DNA from: Geoalkalibacter subterraneus
GTDB lineage: Bacteria > Desulfobacterota > Desulfuromonadia > Desulfuromonadales > Geoalkalibacteraceae
Assembly: GCF_000827125.1 (NCBI RefSeq)
Contig: NZ_CP010311.1
Coordinates: 2,687,001-2,751,000, forward strand
Reading direction: 5' to 3'
DNA length: 64,000 nucleotides
This document shows, in pieces, positions 1-10,460 of this stretch (its first letter is position 1; every line of letters begins with the position of its first letter). A program made the translations under genes and the position numbers. The notes under the pieces are model-generated. The model was not told the origin of the DNA, did not search any database, and worked only from the letters and a program-made list of their open reading frames with translations.

Positions 1-5
1 TGTCT

Positions 6-464
6 CTAAGCTTCTTTGGCTTGCTCGTCGGCGCCTTGAGGCGTGCCTTCGGATTTTTCTGCAGAAGAAGAACCCTCATCTCCGGTTCCGGTCGGCTGTG
101 CGGAATATTCCTCTTCGACCAGCTCGATGATGGACAAGGAGGCGTTGTCGCCAGGGCGGGAGCCCAGCTTGATGATGCGGGTGTAGCCGCCGGGACGCTC
201 CTGGTAACGGGGCGCAAGACGGTCGAAAAGCTTAGCAACGACTTTTCTGTCCTGCACGACCTGCAGCGCCTGCCGACGGGCATGCAGGTCACCGCGCTTG
301 GCGAGTGTGATCATGCGGTCGGCAAGCTTGCGCAGTTCCTTGGCCCGAGCATCGGTTGTCGTGATCCGATCGTGCTCAAGCAGAGAAGTCACCATGTTGC
401 GCATCATTGCGCGACGGTGGCTGGAGTTACGACCGAGCCTTTTTCCTGCCTTATTGTGACGCAT
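6..464 (-). CDS. rplQ: 50S ribosomal protein L17
   Basis: Large-subunit protein, 152 aa, placed near the peptide exit tunnel. The family signature is at the start ([12 protein letters not shown]) and the [13 protein letters not shown] helix follows. The core is complete by about residue 118. An acidic, low-complexity tail ([11 protein letters not shown]...) extends beyond the usual length of about 120 residues and varies between species. It is the last gene of the alpha operon, after rpoA, as in most bacteria. The ATG start directly gives the conserved N terminus. Confidence 0.97.
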   Translation of the reverse strand: MRHNKAGKRLGRNSSHRRAMMRNMVTSLLEHDRITTTDARAKELRKLADRMITLAKRGDLHARRQALQVVQDRKVVAKLFDRLAPRYQERPGGYTRIIKLGSRPGDNASLSIIELVEEEYSAQPTGTGDEGSSSAEKSEGTPQGADEQAKEA

Positions 465-497
465 TGCTATTTCCTCACTTTCTTACTGTCGGTTCGA

Positions 498-1514
498 TCA
501 ATCTTCCTCGTCACCCTTCTGAATCATGCGAAGATATTCAGGGTCCGGGAAGTTCTCCAGCTTCATTCCAAGCGACAGGCCCATCTCGGCCAGGATGTCC
601 TTAATTTCATTGAGTGACTTACGTCCAAAATTCTGGGTTTTGAGCATTTCAGCCTCAGACTTTTGAACGAGATCGCCGATCAGCTGGATATTGGCGTTTT
701 TGAGACAATTAGCAGCGCGCACGGAAAGCTCAAGTTCATCCACACTGCGATACAGATTTTCGTTGATCTTCTTGCCTTCCTCTTCATTTTCCTCTTCCGG
801 AGGCTCAATGCCTTCGTCAAAGTTGATGAAGAGCTGCAGGTGCTCCTTGAGAATCTTTGCGGCAAAGGCCACAGCGTCATCAGGGCGAACACTGCCGTCG
901 GTCTGTACTTCCAGCACAAGCTTGTCGTAGTCGGTAATCTGACCGACACGAGCATTGCTGACCGTGAAGTTGACCTTCTTGATCGGAGAAAACAGGGCAT
1001 CCGTCGCAATGGATCCAACCGGGGCTTTTTCGTCCCGGTTACGCTCGGCGGGCACGTATCCCTTACCAAGCTTGACCGTCATGTCCATCTCTACATCGGC
1101 ATCATCCCCGCATGTGGCGATGTGGTGCTCGGGATTCATGATTTCGACATTGGAGTCGGTAATGATATCCCCTGCCTTAATGATTCCTGAGCCCTTTTTG
1201 ACTATGCGGATGCTGCGATCCTCGTGTCCATGAAGACGCAGCCTGACCCCTTTAAGATTCAGAATGATATCGGATGCATCCTCAGTCACACCGGGAACAG
1301 AAGAAAATTCATGCAAAACGCCCTTGATACGCACTGACGTAATCGCAGCTCCCTGCAGCGAAGAAAGCAGGATGCGGCGAAGAGAGTTCCCCATGGTCGT
1401 GGCGAATCCACGCTCAAAGGGCTCAGCAGTGAATTTTCCGTAGGTGTCGCTGAGGGTATCCGTGTCAACCTGGAGACGCTTGGGCTTAATCAGGTCTCTC
1501 CAGTTTTTATACAT
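498..1514 (-). CDS. rpoA: DNA-directed RNA polymerase subunit alpha
   Basis: Alpha subunit, 338 aa, the scaffold for polymerase assembly. The N-terminal dimerisation domain contains [20 protein letters not shown] linker (about 235-260, [12 protein letters not shown]) leads to the C-terminal domain (about 262-320) that contacts UP elements and activators, seen as [19 protein letters not shown] and [14 protein letters not shown]. Length is close to the family norm. It lies between rpsD and rplQ in the alpha operon. Confidence 0.98.
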   Translation of the reverse strand: MYKNWRDLIKPKRLQVDTDTLSDTYGKFTAEPFERGFATTMGNSLRRILLSSLQGAAITSVRIKGVLHEFSSVPGVTEDASDIILNLKGVRLRLHGHEDRSIRIVKKGSGIIKAGDIITDSNVEIMNPEHHIATCGDDADVEMDMTVKLGKGYVPAERNRDEKAPVGSIATDALFSPIKKVNFTVSNARVGQITDYDKLVLEVQTDGSVRPDDAVAFAAKILKEHLQLFINFDEGIEPPEEENEEEGKKINENLYRSVDELELSVRAANCLKNANIQLIGDLVQKSEAEMLKTQNFGRKSLNEIKDILAEMGLSLGMKLENFPDPEYLRMIQKGDEED

Positions 1515-1557
1515 ACTTGATCCTCCCTTGCGATTTCGCTACCTGAAAAGGCAACGA

Positions 1558-2187
1558 TTACTTGGAGTAGAGCTCGACGATCAGCTTCTCTTGGAAAGCA
1601 GGAGTCGTCAACTCTTCACGTACCGGCAAGGACTTCAGGCTGCCTTTGAAAGCAGGCCGGTCGAGTTCGAGCCAGGAAGGAACGCCGCGACGCATGACCC
1701 CGTCAAGAGCTTCATTGACACGGGCGACTTCGCGGCTCTTCTCTCGCAGTTCGATCACGTCACCGGGGCGAACCAGGAAAGAAGGAATATTGACCTTGCG
1801 GCCATTGACCTTGAAGTGGTTGTGTCGAACAAGCTGACGGGCCTCCTTGCGTGAGGTTGCAAAGCCCAGACGGTACACAATACTGTCAAGACGCCGCTCA
1901 AGGAGGATCAACAGGTTTTCACCGGTTACGCCCTTCATGCGGTCGGCACGCTTGAAATAGGCACGGAACTGCCCCTCAAGAAGACCGTAGGTCCGCTTCA
2001 TCTTCTGTTTTTCGCGCAACTGGGTGCCGTAATCCGAGACCTTGATCCGCCCCTGCCCATGCTGTCCGGGTGCGTAGTTGCGGCGCTCAATGGCGCATTT
2101 GTCTGTATGACACCTGTCCCCTTTAAGAAACAGCTTAGTCGTTTCACGACGGCAAAAACGGCAAACTGAACCGGTATATCTAGCCAA
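1558..2187 (-). CDS. rpsD: 30S ribosomal protein S4
   Basis: Primary 16S rRNA-binding protein and, in E. coli, the repressor of the alpha operon; 209 aa. The N-terminal zinc-type cysteines are present (C9, C12, C26, C31 region), so this is the C+ form. The S4 RNA-binding domain is [23 protein letters not shown]. The start is TTG at 2187, supported by GAAGGAGG seven bases upstream; no ATG fits the conserved MARYTG start. Confidence 0.97.
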   Translation of the reverse strand: MARYTGSVCRFCRRETTKLFLKGDRCHTDKCAIERRNYAPGQHGQGRIKVSDYGTQLREKQKMKRTYGLLEGQFRAYFKRADRMKGVTGENLLILLERRLDSIVYRLGFATSRKEARQLVRHNHFKVNGRKVNIPSFLVRPGDVIELREKSREVARVNEALDGVMRRGVPSWLELDRPAFKGSLKSLPVREELTTPAFQEKLIVELYSK

Positions 2188-2207
2188 GGTTCTTCCTCCT
2201 TCTCGGA

Positions 2208-2603
2208 TTAAACTCTTCTACGTTTGGGCGGCCGGCAGCCGTTGTGAGGGATAGGCGTGACGTCCTTGATCATTGAGACGGAAAAACCTGCGGCCTGCAG
2301 GGCACGCACAGCGGACTCACGACCAGAACCGGGGCCCTTGACAAACACCTCAATCGAACGCATGCCATGCTCCTGGGCTTTCTTCGCAGCAGTTTCCGCG
2401 GCGATCTGAGCAGCAAAAGGAGTGCTTTTGCGAGACCCCTTAAACCCCATCCCCCCGGCAGTCGCCCATGAGACAACATTGCCGGCGATGTCGGTAATCG
2501 TAATAATGGTATTGTTAAAGGTGGCCTGGATGTGAGCGACACCTTTGGCAATATTCTTTTTTTCCTGCTTTTTTCTTCCCGTTTTTTTTCCAGGCTTAGC
2601 CAT
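2208..2603 (-). CDS. rpsK: 30S ribosomal protein S11
   Basis: Platform protein of the small subunit, 131 aa. It has a lysine-rich N-terminal tail, then the core motifs [16 protein letters not shown] and [14 protein letters not shown], and ends in the conserved [12 protein letters not shown]. The order rpsM-rpsK-rpsD is standard for the alpha operon. Confidence 0.97.
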   Translation of the reverse strand: MAKPGKKTGRKKQEKKNIAKGVAHIQATFNNTIITITDIAGNVVSWATAGGMGFKGSRKSTPFAAQIAAETAAKKAQEHGMRSIEVFVKGPGSGRESAVRALQAAGFSVSMIKDVTPIPHNGCRPPKRRRV

Positions 2604-2614
2604 GGTTCCTCCAA

Positions 2615-2983
2615 TTATTTCTTCTTACCGGCAACCGTTTTCCGCGGTCCCTTACGAGTGCGCGCGTTGGTTTTGGTTTTCTGACCCCGCACAGGCAACC
2701 CGCGCCGATGGCGAAGCCCACGATAGCAGCCGAGGTCCATCAGACGCTTGATGTTCATGGTTACCTCACGCCGCAAATCACCTTCAACCTTGAATTCACG
2801 GTCTATGATTTCACGGATCTTGGCCACTTCGGTTTCAGCCAGGTCATCCGAACGGGTGTCGGACGAGATCCCGGCCTGAGCCAGAATCTCTCTGGCCTTG
2901 GAGCGACCAATACCGTAAATATAGGTCAAAGCGACCTCAATGCGTTTGTTTCTGGGCAAATCGATACCAGCAATACGTGCCAA
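2615..2983 (-). CDS. rpsM: 30S ribosomal protein S13
   Basis: Small-subunit head protein contacting the P-site tRNA and L5; 122 aa. Motifs seen are [25 protein letters not shown] and the C-terminal [25 protein letters not shown] tail. The start codon is TTG at 2983 with AGGAGGG seven bases upstream. First S-protein of the alpha operon, after rpmJ. Confidence 0.97.
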   Translation of the reverse strand: MARIAGIDLPRNKRIEVALTYIYGIGRSKAREILAQAGISSDTRSDDLAETEVAKIREIIDREFKVEGDLRREVTMNIKRLMDLGCYRGLRHRRGLPVRGQKTKTNARTRKGPRKTVAGKKK

Positions 2984-3004
2984 TGTCCGACCCTCCTAAT
3001 CCTG

Positions 3005-3118
3005 TTAACCTTGTCTTTGTTTATGCTTGGGGTTGTCACAGATAATGCGAATGACACCCTTGCGCCGGATCACCTTGCACTTGTCGCAGATGCACTTCAC
3101 CGAAGCTCGAACTTTCAT
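3005..3118 (-). CDS. rpmJ: 50S ribosomal protein L36
   Basis: Short zinc-binding protein of 37 aa, read directly from the DNA. It begins [19 protein letters not shown] and ends [10 protein letters not shown]. The three cysteines and one histidine (C9, C11/C14, C27, H32) are the C+ zinc ligand set. It lies between map and rpsM. The usual neighbour infA is missing: only 65 bases separate map from rpmJ. Confidence 0.95.
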   Translation of the reverse strand: MKVRASVKCICDKCKVIRRKGVIRIICDNPKHKQRQG

Positions 3119-3183
3119 TTTCAGCGTCCTTACCAAATGAGGGTTTACCCTGAACAGCCCTTACGGACTGTTGAGCAAAAAAG

Positions 3184-3930
3184 CTACAGAGCAGTTAAAA
3201 TTTCAGCGCCATGCCGCGTGATGGCCACTGTGTGTTCAAAGTGTGCAGAAGGCTCGCCATCCACGGTTATCGCGGTCCAGCCATCGGGTTCGAGACTCAC
3301 GGCTGCCGTGCCCGCATTGATCATAGGCTCAATGGCAAGCACCATCCCTTCCTTAAGGCGCGGGCCATGACCAGGAGGACCAAAATTGGGCAACTGCGGC
3401 GCTTCGTGCAATTGGCGCCCGATTCCGTGGCCTACAAACTCTCGCACCACGCTGAAACCGGCAGGCTCAACATGCGACTGAACAGCATGTGAAAGATCCG
3501 ACAAACGCGCACCGGCCGCTGCCGCCTCAATGGCGCACATAAGAGCAGACTCCGTCACAGTCAACAGCTTCTGCCTTTTTTCGTCGATCTGTCCAACTGC
3601 AAAAGTCACGGCGGAGTCACCGTAAAACCCGTCAGCGACCACCCCGAAATCGACACTCAAAATGTCGCCCTCCTGCAGAGGGACCGAATCAGGAAAACCG
3701 TGAACAACCTTATTGTTGGGCGAAGCGCAAATAGTAAAAGGAAAACCGCCATACCCCTTGAAGGCAGGGCGGACTTTCCTTTTTGCACATTCGGCCTCAG
3801 CTAAACGATCAAGCTCAAGGGTCGTAATCCCCGGCTCGACCATTTCCCTGATTTTATCCAGCACCTCAGCCACGATGCGACCGGCCTTGCGCATGCGGTC
3901 GATCTCTTCAGGTGACTTGAGGACGATCAC
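3184..3930 (-). CDS. map: Methionine aminopeptidase type I
   Basis: Removes the initiator methionine from nascent proteins; cytosolic metalloenzyme, 248 aa. The five metal ligands are visible in order: D in SVDFGVV, D in GFYGDSAVTF, H in GHGIGRQLHEAP, E in LAIEPMINAG, and E in FEHTVA. The start is GTG at 3930, one base after the adk stop, so translation is probably coupled. The order secY-adk-map is common in bacteria. Confidence 0.97.
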   Translation of the reverse strand: MIVLKSPEEIDRMRKAGRIVAEVLDKIREMVEPGITTLELDRLAEAECAKRKVRPAFKGYGGFPFTICASPNNKVVHGFPDSVPLQEGDILSVDFGVVADGFYGDSAVTFAVGQIDEKRQKLLTVTESALMCAIEAAAAGARLSDLSHAVQSHVEPAGFSVVREFVGHGIGRQLHEAPQLPNFGPPGHGPRLKEGMVLAIEPMINAGTAAVSLEPDGWTAITVDGEPSAHFEHTVAITRHGAEILTAL

Positions 3931-3931
3931 C

Positions 3932-4579
3932 TTATCGTGCCTCGAGAATACTCAGAATCTGGCGGCCAACCTCGTCAATGCCGGCCATCCCATCAACCTC
4001 AACCAGCAAACCACCCTTGCGATAATAATCGACCAGCGGGGCAGTCTGTTCCCGGTAGACATCGAGGCGCTTACGGATAGTCTCCTCACGGTCGTCATCA
4101 CGCTGCACCAAATTGCCGCCACAGGCATCGCAAACACCCCCCTTTGAAGGGGGATCGAAGTCGACATGGTAGCCCTTGCCGCAGGAAGGGCATGTACGGC
4201 GCCCTGTCAACCTGGAGACCAGCGCATCCGTGTCGACTTCAAGCGAAATGACCGCATCAAGCCCGAGAGACAATTCGTCCAACGTATCCGTCAAGGCATC
4301 AGCCTGAGGAACAGTGCGCGGAAAACCGTCTAAAATAAAACCGTTAGCACAATCAGCCTGCTGGAGGCGCTCACGAACAATCCCGACAACGACATCGTCG
4401 GGGACGAGCGCTCCCGCATCCATATACTCTTTCGCCTTAACCCCCATCGGGGTGGCATTTTTAACAGCGGAACGCAGAATATCCCCGGTTGAAATCTGGG
4501 GAATGGAAAACTTTTCCATCAACATCTGCGCCTGAGTCCCCTTGCCGGCCCCAGGAGGCCCAAGCAGAATCAATTTCAT
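3932..4579 (-). CDS. adk: Adenylate kinase, zinc-lid type
   Basis: Interconverts ATP + AMP and 2 ADP; 215 aa. The P-loop is GPPGAGKGTQ (8-17) and the AMP-binding site includes STGDILR. The lid is the long form, with four cysteines (CPSCGKGYH...CDACGG, about 130-153) in place of the His/Ser/Asp/Thr set of E. coli, which indicates zinc binding. It follows secY by 16 bases. Confidence 0.97.
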   Translation of the reverse strand: MKLILLGPPGAGKGTQAQMLMEKFSIPQISTGDILRSAVKNATPMGVKAKEYMDAGALVPDDVVVGIVRERLQQADCANGFILDGFPRTVPQADALTDTLDELSLGLDAVISLEVDTDALVSRLTGRRTCPSCGKGYHVDFDPPSKGGVCDACGGNLVQRDDDREETIRKRLDVYREQTAPLVDYYRKGGLLVEVDGMAGIDEVGRQILSILEAR

Positions 4580-4595
4580 GGGACAATATCTCCTT

Positions 4596-5906
4596 CTAGC
4601 CGCGCCGACCCTTAAGGGTTACGCCACGCATAAACCCTTCATAAGAACGACTGACAAGATGAGCTTCAATTTGTGCAGCGGTGTCAAGCCCGACACCGAC
4701 GACAATCAGCAAGGAAGTTCCACCGAAAAAGAAGGGAACATTGAATTGCCCGATAAGAATTGTCGGAAGAACGCAGACAGCGGAGACATAGAGGGCGCCC
4801 GCAAATGTTAAACGGGTCAGCACGGTATCGAGATACTCCGCCGTTTCCTTGCCCGGCCTGATACCAGGAATGTAGCCGCCCTGTTTTTTTACGTTATCGG
4901 CCACATCGACAGGGTTGAAGGTAACAGCCGTGTAGAAATAACAGAAGAAAATGATAAAAGCAACATAAAAAACATTGTAAATAATGTGGTCCGGCGTCAT
5001 GTAGGATGCGACTTTCTGCACCCAGGGCACATCCACAAGATTAGCGACCGTCGCAGGAAACATGATGATCGAGCTGGCGAAAATCGGAGGGATTACACCG
5101 CTCATATTCACTTTGAGGGGGAGGTGGCTGCTCTGCCCCCCCTGGTTGCGCATGCCGACAACACGACGGGCATAGTGGATGGGAACTCTCCTCTGTCCCC
5201 GCTCCATAAAAATGATTGCCCAGACAACCGCAATCATCAAGGCGCCGATAGCAATAAGCCCGAAAGGCGAAAGAGCACCGGTGCTGGTCAAGCGCATGGT
5301 ATTAACAATGGCAGAAGGAATCGTCGCCACAATTCCGGCGAAGATAATAAGAGAGATCCCGTTGCCGATTCCACGCTCGGTGATCTGCTCTCCCAGCCAC
5401 ATGATAAATGCGGTACCGGCAGTCAGGGTAATGATGGTGAGAAGAATAAATCCCATACCAGGGTTGGGAACCACCATCTCTCCGGCGGGCCCCCGCATTG
5501 TCTGAAGACCGACAGCGATACCGGCACCTTGAATGATCGACAGAACAATAGTCCCGTACCGCGTATACTGGGTAATCTTCTTCTTCCCGGCCTCACCCTC
5601 CTTGGAAAGCTTCTCGATTGGCTCAAAAACAACCGTGAGAAGCTGCAGAATAATGGAGGCACTGATGTAGGGCATGATCCCAAGAGCAAAAACCGTCATG
5701 CGCTCCAGGGCGCCACCGGTAAAAGCACTGACCAGCCCGAGAAGAGTCCCCTCGGTTCCTTGAAAAAAACCGGCCAGAACCTGGCTGTCGACACCGGGAG
5801 TCGGAATATGACAACCGATACGGTAAACCACCAGGACACCTAGCGTAAAAAGTATGCGCCGGCGAAGTTCGGGGATACTGAATATATTTCTCAGGCTCGA
5901 GATCAA
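4596..5906 (-). CDS. secY: Protein translocase subunit SecY
   Basis: Central channel of the Sec translocon in the inner membrane; 436 aa, with ten hydrophobic segments expected and visible. Motifs are IPTPGVD near the N terminus, [13 protein letters not shown] (TM2), and [14 protein letters not shown] in a cytoplasmic loop. The start is TTG at 5906, with AGGTGA six bases upstream lying inside the end of rplO. No ATG is available near the conserved start. It works with SecE, encoded at 30.8 kb. Confidence 0.96.
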   Translation of the reverse strand: MISSLRNIFSIPELRRRILFTLGVLVVYRIGCHIPTPGVDSQVLAGFFQGTEGTLLGLVSAFTGGALERMTVFALGIMPYISASIILQLLTVVFEPIEKLSKEGEAGKKKITQYTRYGTIVLSIIQGAGIAVGLQTMRGPAGEMVVPNPGMGFILLTIITLTAGTAFIMWLGEQITERGIGNGISLIIFAGIVATIPSAIVNTMRLTSTGALSPFGLIAIGALMIAVVWAIIFMERGQRRVPIHYARRVVGMRNQGGQSSHLPLKVNMSGVIPPIFASSIIMFPATVANLVDVPWVQKVASYMTPDHIIYNVFYVAFIIFFCYFYTAVTFNPVDVADNVKKQGGYIPGIRPGKETAEYLDTVLTRLTFAGALYVSAVCVLPTILIGQFNVPFFFGGTSLLIVVGVGLDTAAQIEAHLVSRSYEGFMRGVTLKGRRG

Positions 5907-5907
5907 T

Positions 5908-6348
5908 TTAAATCACCTCGGCTTTACCGCCGGCCGCAACAATTTTTTCCTCGGCCGACTTGGTGAATTTATGTGCCTGGACGGTTAATGATTTGGTCAA
6001 CTCACCGTCGCCAAGAATCTTGATTTCATCGGCCACCGCCTTAATCATGCCAGCAGCGATGAGAGCTTCGGCATCGACGGTGCTTCCGGATTCGAAGTTT
6101 TCCAGCTGACGCAGATTCACAAGCGAATACACCTTCTTGGTCAGGGGGGTGAATCCGCGCTTGGGGAGACGGCGCTGTAAAGGCATCTGACCACCTTCAA
6201 ACCCAGCTTTCACACCGCCGCCGGAACGCGCATTCTGCCCCTTATGCCCCTTGCCGGAAGTTTTACCGAGTCCGGAACCGGCACCGCGCCCGATCCTCTT
6301 GCGATCTTTTCTAGAGCCCGCAGCGGGCCGCAATTCACTCAAGTTCAT
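5908..6348 (-). CDS. rplO: 50S ribosomal protein L15
   Basis: Large-subunit assembly protein, 146 aa. The N terminus is [22 protein letters not shown], followed by glycine-rich [18 protein letters not shown] and then the globular [10 protein letters not shown] part. The open frame runs further upstream, but the family start is the ATG at 6348. It directly precedes secY, as in the spc operon. Confidence 0.97.
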   Translation of the reverse strand: MNLSELRPAAGSRKDRKRIGRGAGSGLGKTSGKGHKGQNARSGGGVKAGFEGGQMPLQRRLPKRGFTPLTKKVYSLVNLRQLENFESGSTVDAEALIAAGMIKAVADEIKILGDGELTKSLTVQAHKFTKSAEEKIVAAGGKAEVI

Positions 6349-6371
6349 ATCTGGTCCCTTATAGATACCTG

Positions 6372-6551
6372 CTATTCCTCGACCACAACCATGTGGGAGA
6401 TTTTGTTGATCATGCCACGGATCTCCGGACAATCACGCCGCGTAACAGTCTGATTGAGACGCCGCAGACCAAGTCCGCAAAGAACCTTACTGAAATACTT
6501 ATCGCGCCCGATAGCGCTTTTCTTCAATGTGATTCTCAGTTCGCCACCCAT
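6372..6551 (-). CDS. rpmD: 50S ribosomal protein L30
   Basis: Small protein of 59 aa ([16 protein letters not shown]...). It matches L30 in the [23 protein letters not shown] helix and the MVVVEE C terminus. The ATG at 6551 has AGGAG eight bases upstream. A GTG three codons earlier would leave shorter spacing and is less likely. Confidence 0.95.
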   Translation of the reverse strand: MGGELRITLKKSAIGRDKYFSKVLCGLGLRRLNQTVTRRDCPEIRGMINKISHMVVVEE

Positions 6552-6571
6552 CACAAACACTCCTTTTGCTC

Positions 6572-7069
6572 TCAGGCGTTGTCCTGCGCACCGACTCCGC
6601 GGCGGGCCAGAATAGTTTCTGCGCTCTTGAGCTGAGTCAGCGCATTGATCGTGGCCTTTACAACGTTGTGCGGGTTATTAGAACCGAGGCACTTCGACAA
6701 CACGTTCTCAACACCGGCAGCCTCAAGAATGGCACGGGCTGCACCCCCGGCAATCACACCGGTACCGGCTGAAGCAGGCTTGAGCAGTACCTTGCCTGCG
6801 CCGAATTTGCCAAGGACATCGAAAGGAATGGTACCTTCAACCAGCGGCACCTTGACCATGTCCTTTTTGGCCTTTTCAACGCCTTTGCGAATAGCCTCAG
6901 GGACTTCTTTTGCTTTCCCAAGACCGACACCAACACCGCCCTGTCCGTCTCCCACCACAACAAGGGCCGAGAAACTGAAACGGCGGCCGCCCTTAACGAC
7001 CTTGGCGTTACGGTTAATATGGATCACGCGATCAGTAAGATTCGATTCATTCAGATCATTGCGCTGCAA
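6572..7069 (-). CDS. rpsE: 30S ribosomal protein S5
   Basis: Small-subunit protein involved in decoding accuracy; 165 aa. The double-stranded RNA-binding domain contains [27 protein letters not shown] and [14 protein letters not shown]. The second domain contains [19 protein letters not shown]. The start is TTG at 7069 with GGAG upstream. It lies between rplR and rpmD in the spc operon. Confidence 0.97.
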   Translation of the reverse strand: MQRNDLNESNLTDRVIHINRNAKVVKGGRRFSFSALVVVGDGQGGVGVGLGKAKEVPEAIRKGVEKAKKDMVKVPLVEGTIPFDVLGKFGAGKVLLKPASAGTGVIAGGAARAILEAAGVENVLSKCLGSNNPHNVVKATINALTQLKSAETILARRGVGAQDNA

Positions 7070-7084
7070 GGGTGATCTCCTTTT

Positions 7085-7453
7085 TTAGAAAAGCAGACCG
7101 GCTTCACGAGCACCATCGGCCAACGCTTTGACGCGACCATGATACAAAAAACCGTTTCTGTCAAAAACAACTTCTTTGATATCCTTCTCGAGAGCTTTCT
7201 GCGCGATGGACTTACCAACGGCATTGGCAGCCTCCGCATTCCCGCAGGATTTCAAACCCTCGCCCACCTCCTGATTCAGCGTGGACACAGCTGCCAGGGT
7301 CGTCCCGGTGGTATCATCGATAATCTGAGCATAAATGTGCTTGGCGCTGCGAAAAACACAGAGTCGCGGACGAGCAGCGGCCCCCAGGACTTTGCGGCGA
7401 ACCCTGGCTTTACGTTTGAGCCGCGCGTTTCTTCTTTGCTGTGCGAAACTCAC
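7085..7453 (-). CDS. rplR: 50S ribosomal protein L18
   Basis: Binds 5S rRNA in the central protuberance; 122 aa. It has a basic N terminus ([16 protein letters not shown]), [20 protein letters not shown], and the C-terminal [24 protein letters not shown] signature. The start codon is GTG. Confidence 0.97.
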   Translation of the reverse strand: MSFAQQRRNARLKRKARVRRKVLGAAARPRLCVFRSAKHIYAQIIDDTTGTTLAAVSTLNQEVGEGLKSCGNAEAANAVGKSIAQKALEKDIKEVVFDRNGFLYHGRVKALADGAREAGLLF

Positions 7454-7503
7454 AACCTGTCTCCTTATGCTGAAAAAGTCTTCTGAATTGCGTAAACGTT
7501 CAT

Positions 7504-8040
7504 TTACTTACCGGTCTTGCCGGCCTTGCGGATAATCCGTTCACCAGCATACTTGATTCCTTTGCCCTTGTAAGGCTCAGGCTCACGAAAAGAACGGATT
7601 TTTGCAGCCGTCGCACCGACAAGTTCCTTATCGATACCGCGCACAATGATCTTGGTTTGCTTCTCAACCTCGGCACTGATCCCCTGAGGCAATTTATACT
7701 CGATGGGGTGCGAATAACCGAGAGCAAGGTTCAAAACGTCGCCCTTGAGGTCTGCACGGTAGCCAACGCCGCTGATTTCAAGAATCTTCTCAAAACCGTT
7801 AGTAACCCCTTCGACCATGTTGGCCACGAGAGTGCGCGTCAACCCCTGGACGGAACGATCTTTTGCGTCAGGGCTGAGGGGAGTAACAACAACGGTGTCG
7901 CTCTCCACGGCGATATTCACTTTTTCCGGCAGATCGCGCTGCAACTTACCCTTGGGACCTTCAACTTTAATGTTGATCCCCTGAAGAGCAATCTTGACGC
8001 CGCCAGGAATCTGGACAGGCAGTTTCCCAATCCGTGACAT
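7504..8040 (-). CDS. rplF: 50S ribosomal protein L6
   Basis: Protein at the base of the L7/L12 stalk; 178 aa. Two repeated alpha/beta domains are visible. The C-terminal one contains [17 protein letters not shown] and the family signature [15 protein letters not shown] near the end. Complete, in the normal spc order. Confidence 0.97.
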   Translation of the reverse strand: MSRIGKLPVQIPGGVKIALQGINIKVEGPKGKLQRDLPEKVNIAVESDTVVVTPLSPDAKDRSVQGLTRTLVANMVEGVTNGFEKILEISGVGYRADLKGDVLNLALGYSHPIEYKLPQGISAEVEKQTKIIVRGIDKELVGATAAKIRSFREPEPYKGKGIKYAGERIIRKAGKTGK

Positions 8041-8061
8041 GACAATTAACTCCTTTTCCCT

Positions 8062-8460
8062 CTACCAGATGGTGCAGATGACTTCGCCGCCGATTTTTCC
8101 TTCACGGGCAGCGACATCATTAAGCACACCACGCGATGTTGAAAGAATCGCGGCGCCAAGACCGTTCTTCACCTGAGGGATTTCATCGCTCCCCACATAG
8201 ACGCGGCGTCCAGGCGTGGAGACACGTTTAATTTCATGAATGACATGGGTGTTGTCATCGTCATAACGCAAATAAATGCGCAGAACACCCTGCTTGTCAT
8301 CGCTAATAACTTTAAAGTTTTTGATATAGCCAAGCTCTTTCAGGGCAGTGGCAATAGCCACCTTGACGTTGGACGACGGCACGTCGACCCTGGCGTGCTT
8401 GGCGGTGCCCGCATTACGAATGCGGGTCAGAAGATCTGCAATGGGATCAGTCATAGACAT
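8062..8460 (-). CDS. rpsH: 30S ribosomal protein S8
   Basis: 16S rRNA central-domain protein and the translational repressor of the spc operon in E. coli; 132 aa. It starts [17 protein letters not shown] and ends with the signature [30 protein letters not shown]. Confidence 0.97.
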   Translation of the reverse strand: MSMTDPIADLLTRIRNAGTAKHARVDVPSSNVKVAIATALKELGYIKNFKVISDDKQGVLRIYLRYDDDNTHVIHEIKRVSTPGRRVYVGSDEIPQVKNGLGAAILSTSRGVLNDVAAREGKIGGEVICTIW

Positions 8461-8480
8461 GGGACAACTCCTAGAACCCT

Positions 8481-8666
8481 CTACCAGCTGGACTTGACAA
8501 CGCCGGGGATTTTACCTTCGGATGCCAGCTTGCGCAGGCAGATACGACACATTTTGAATTTACGATAGTAGGCACGGGGCCGCCCGCAAAGAGGACAGCG
8601 ATTGTATTCGCGCACCTTGAATTTTTTAGGCCTGGTGGCCTTGATCATCATCGATTTTTTTGCCAC
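8481..8666 (-). CDS. rpsN: 30S ribosomal protein S14, zinc-binding type Z
   Basis: Short S14 (61 aa) with two CxxC pairs (CPLC and CRIC), so it is the zinc-containing C+ form rather than the 101-residue zinc-free form. The [20 protein letters not shown] signature is intact. The start is GTG. It sits between rplE and rpsH. Confidence 0.97.
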   Translation of the reverse strand: MAKKSMMIKATRPKKFKVREYNRCPLCGRPRAYYRKFKMCRICLRKLASEGKIPGVVKSSW

Positions 8667-8689
8667 AACGTCCTCCGGTCGCTGAAAAA

Positions 8690-9229
8690 CTATTTCCTGA
8701 AGGGCATTCCAAGCCCTGCGAGAAGCTGTCGGGCTTCTTCGTCTGATTTAGCCGTGGTCACAATGCTGATGTTCAACCCGCTGACCTTGGCGATTTTATC
8801 AATATCGATTTCGGGAAAGATAATCTGCTCACGAATCCCGAGAGTGTAATTACCGCGCCCGTCGAAAGCCTTGGGTGAAACACCCTTGAAGTCACGAACG
8901 CGGGGCAAAGCGACATTGATGAGACGATCGAGAAATTCGAAGGCTTTGGCGCGACGCAGAGTCACCATGCAGCCAATAGGCATCCCCTCGCGCAGCTTAA
9001 AGCCGGCAATCGACTTTTTGGCGCGGGTGATGACGGCCCGCTGACCGGTCATCTTGGTCAGTTCCTCCACCGCGGATTCCAGAAGTTTAGGATTCTGGAT
9101 CGCCTCACCAAGCCCCATGTTGACCACAACCTTCTCAACACGAGGGACTTCCATGACGTTCTTGTACTGGAATTCCTTCATGAGCTTGGGTGCGATGTCA
9201 GTGGCAAAATGTTCCTTCAGCCTGGCCAT
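8690..9229 (-). CDS. rplE: 50S ribosomal protein L5
   Basis: 5S rRNA-binding protein contacting the P-site tRNA; 179 aa. The signature is [11 protein letters not shown], with [26 protein letters not shown] and the C-terminal [22 protein letters not shown]. Complete, in spc order. Confidence 0.97.
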   Translation of the reverse strand: MARLKEHFATDIAPKLMKEFQYKNVMEVPRVEKVVVNMGLGEAIQNPKLLESAVEELTKMTGQRAVITRAKKSIAGFKLREGMPIGCMVTLRRAKAFEFLDRLINVALPRVRDFKGVSPKAFDGRGNYTLGIREQIIFPEIDIDKIAKVSGLNISIVTTAKSDEEARQLLAGLGMPFRK

Positions 9230-9241
9230 GGATTTTCTCCC

Positions 9242-9571
9242 TTACTTATCCACAATTTCGTTACATTTTTTGCAGAAACGCACCTTGCTGCCGTCATCGA
9301 GAACGCGCTTGCCCGTGCGAACGGGCTTGCTGCACGACGGGCAGACAAGCATAACGTTTGAAGCGTCCAAAGGAGCTTCCTTCTCGACAATTCCACCCTC
9401 GGACTGACCTGGGCGGGGACGGGTGTGCCGCTTGATCATGTTGACATTTTCAACAATCAGACGGCCCTTGTCGGCAAAAATCTTCTGCACCTTACCGGTT
9501 TTCCCGCGGTCCTTTCCGGCGGTTATCATCACCATGTCATTGGTTTTGACATGCATTTTTTTTGTTGCCAT
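9242..9571 (-). CDS. rplX: 50S ribosomal protein L24
   Basis: Assembly-initiator protein, 109 aa, starting MATKKMHVKTNDMVMITAGKDRGK (KOW motif). The C-terminal part carries CPSC and CKKC pairs, a zinc-ribbon-like extension found in many L24 proteins outside the enterics. The start is the ATG at 9571; the longer open frame upstream does not match the family. Confidence 0.96.
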   Translation of the reverse strand: MATKKMHVKTNDMVMITAGKDRGKTGKVQKIFADKGRLIVENVNMIKRHTRPRPGQSEGGIVEKEAPLDASNVMLVCPSCSKPVRTGKRVLDDGSKVRFCKKCNEIVDK

Positions 9572-9603
9572 GGTTTTGCTCTCCAATGTTCGATCGGCTC
9601 TGA

Positions 9604-9972
9604 TCAAAGAACCTCAGGGGCCAGCGACACAATTTTCATAAACTGGCGCGCACGAAGCTCACGAGCCACGGGACCAAAAATCCTTGTCCCCACTGGCTCG
9701 CCCGCGGCATTAACAACCACGGCGGAATTGTTGTCAAAACGGATATAAGACCCGTCGGGACGCGGCACTTCCTTGGCAGTCCGAACAATCACCGCACGCA
9801 CGATGTCGCCTTTTTTTACTTTTGAATTCGGCAGGGCTTCTTTGACCGAGCAGATAATAATATCGCCGAGACCGGCGTATTTACGCTTGGAGCCACCGAG
9901 TACCTTGACACAGCACAATTTCCGAGCTCCGGAATTGTCGGCCACGTCAAGCATTGACTGCATCTGAATCAT
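9604..9972 (-). CDS. rplN: 50S ribosomal protein L14
   Basis: Large-subunit protein at the subunit interface; 122 aa. It begins [27 protein letters not shown] and ends [12 protein letters not shown], both characteristic. First gene of the spc part, after rpsQ. Confidence 0.98.
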   Translation of the reverse strand: MIQMQSMLDVADNSGARKLCCVKVLGGSKRKYAGLGDIIICSVKEALPNSKVKKGDIVRAVIVRTAKEVPRPDGSYIRFDNNSAVVVNAAGEPVGTRIFGPVARELRARQFMKIVSLAPEVL

Positions 9973-9984
9973 GGCTCGTTTCTC

Positions 9985-10251
9985 CTAAACCATTGTAGTC
10001 TTTTCAAGAATTTCTCGAACCTGCCACCGCTTTTCCTTGGACAAGGGGCGGGACTCGACAATCAGAACCTTGTCTCCCGCCTGGCAGCTGTTGAGCTCAT
10101 CGTGCGCCTTGCAAGTCACCTTGCGGCGAATGTACTTGCGGTATACGGGATGCTTGACCATCTGGTCGACACGGACCACGACGGTTTTGTCCATTTTATC
10201 ACTGACCACAATCCCGATGCGGGTTTTCCGGTTTCCACGCTGTTTCGTCAT
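9985..10251 (-). CDS. rpsQ: 30S ribosomal protein S17
   Basis: Primary 16S rRNA-binding OB-fold protein; 88 aa. Motifs seen are [27 protein letters not shown] and the basic loop with [11 protein letters not shown]. Last gene of the S10 part. Confidence 0.97.
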   Translation of the reverse strand: MTKQRGNRKTRIGIVVSDKMDKTVVVRVDQMVKHPVYRKYIRRKVTCKAHDELNSCQAGDKVLIVESRPLSKEKRWQVREILEKTTMV

Positions 10252-10271
10252 AATAATCCTCGCAATCCCGC

Positions 10272-10460
10272 CTATACCTTCTTCTCAACCATGATGGTCT
10301 TGATGCGGGCGATGTCTTTTCTCACCTGAGACAGACGTGCGGTGTTCTCGAGGTGCCCCGTATGCATCTGAAACCTGAGGTTGAAAAGTTCCTTGTTCAG
10401 TTCCTGATTTTTCTGGTCCAATTCATCCAGACTCATTTCACGCATTTCAGTCGCCTTCAT
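10272..10460 (-). CDS. rpmC: 50S ribosomal protein L29
   Basis: Two-helix protein at the tunnel exit; 62 aa ([18 protein letters not shown]...[19 protein letters not shown]). The start is the ATG at 10460, which lies inside the end of rplP, giving a 14-base overlap that suggests translational coupling. Confidence 0.96.
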   Translation of the reverse strand: MKATEMREMSLDELDQKNQELNKELFNLRFQMHTGHLENTARLSQVRKDIARIKTIMVEKKV

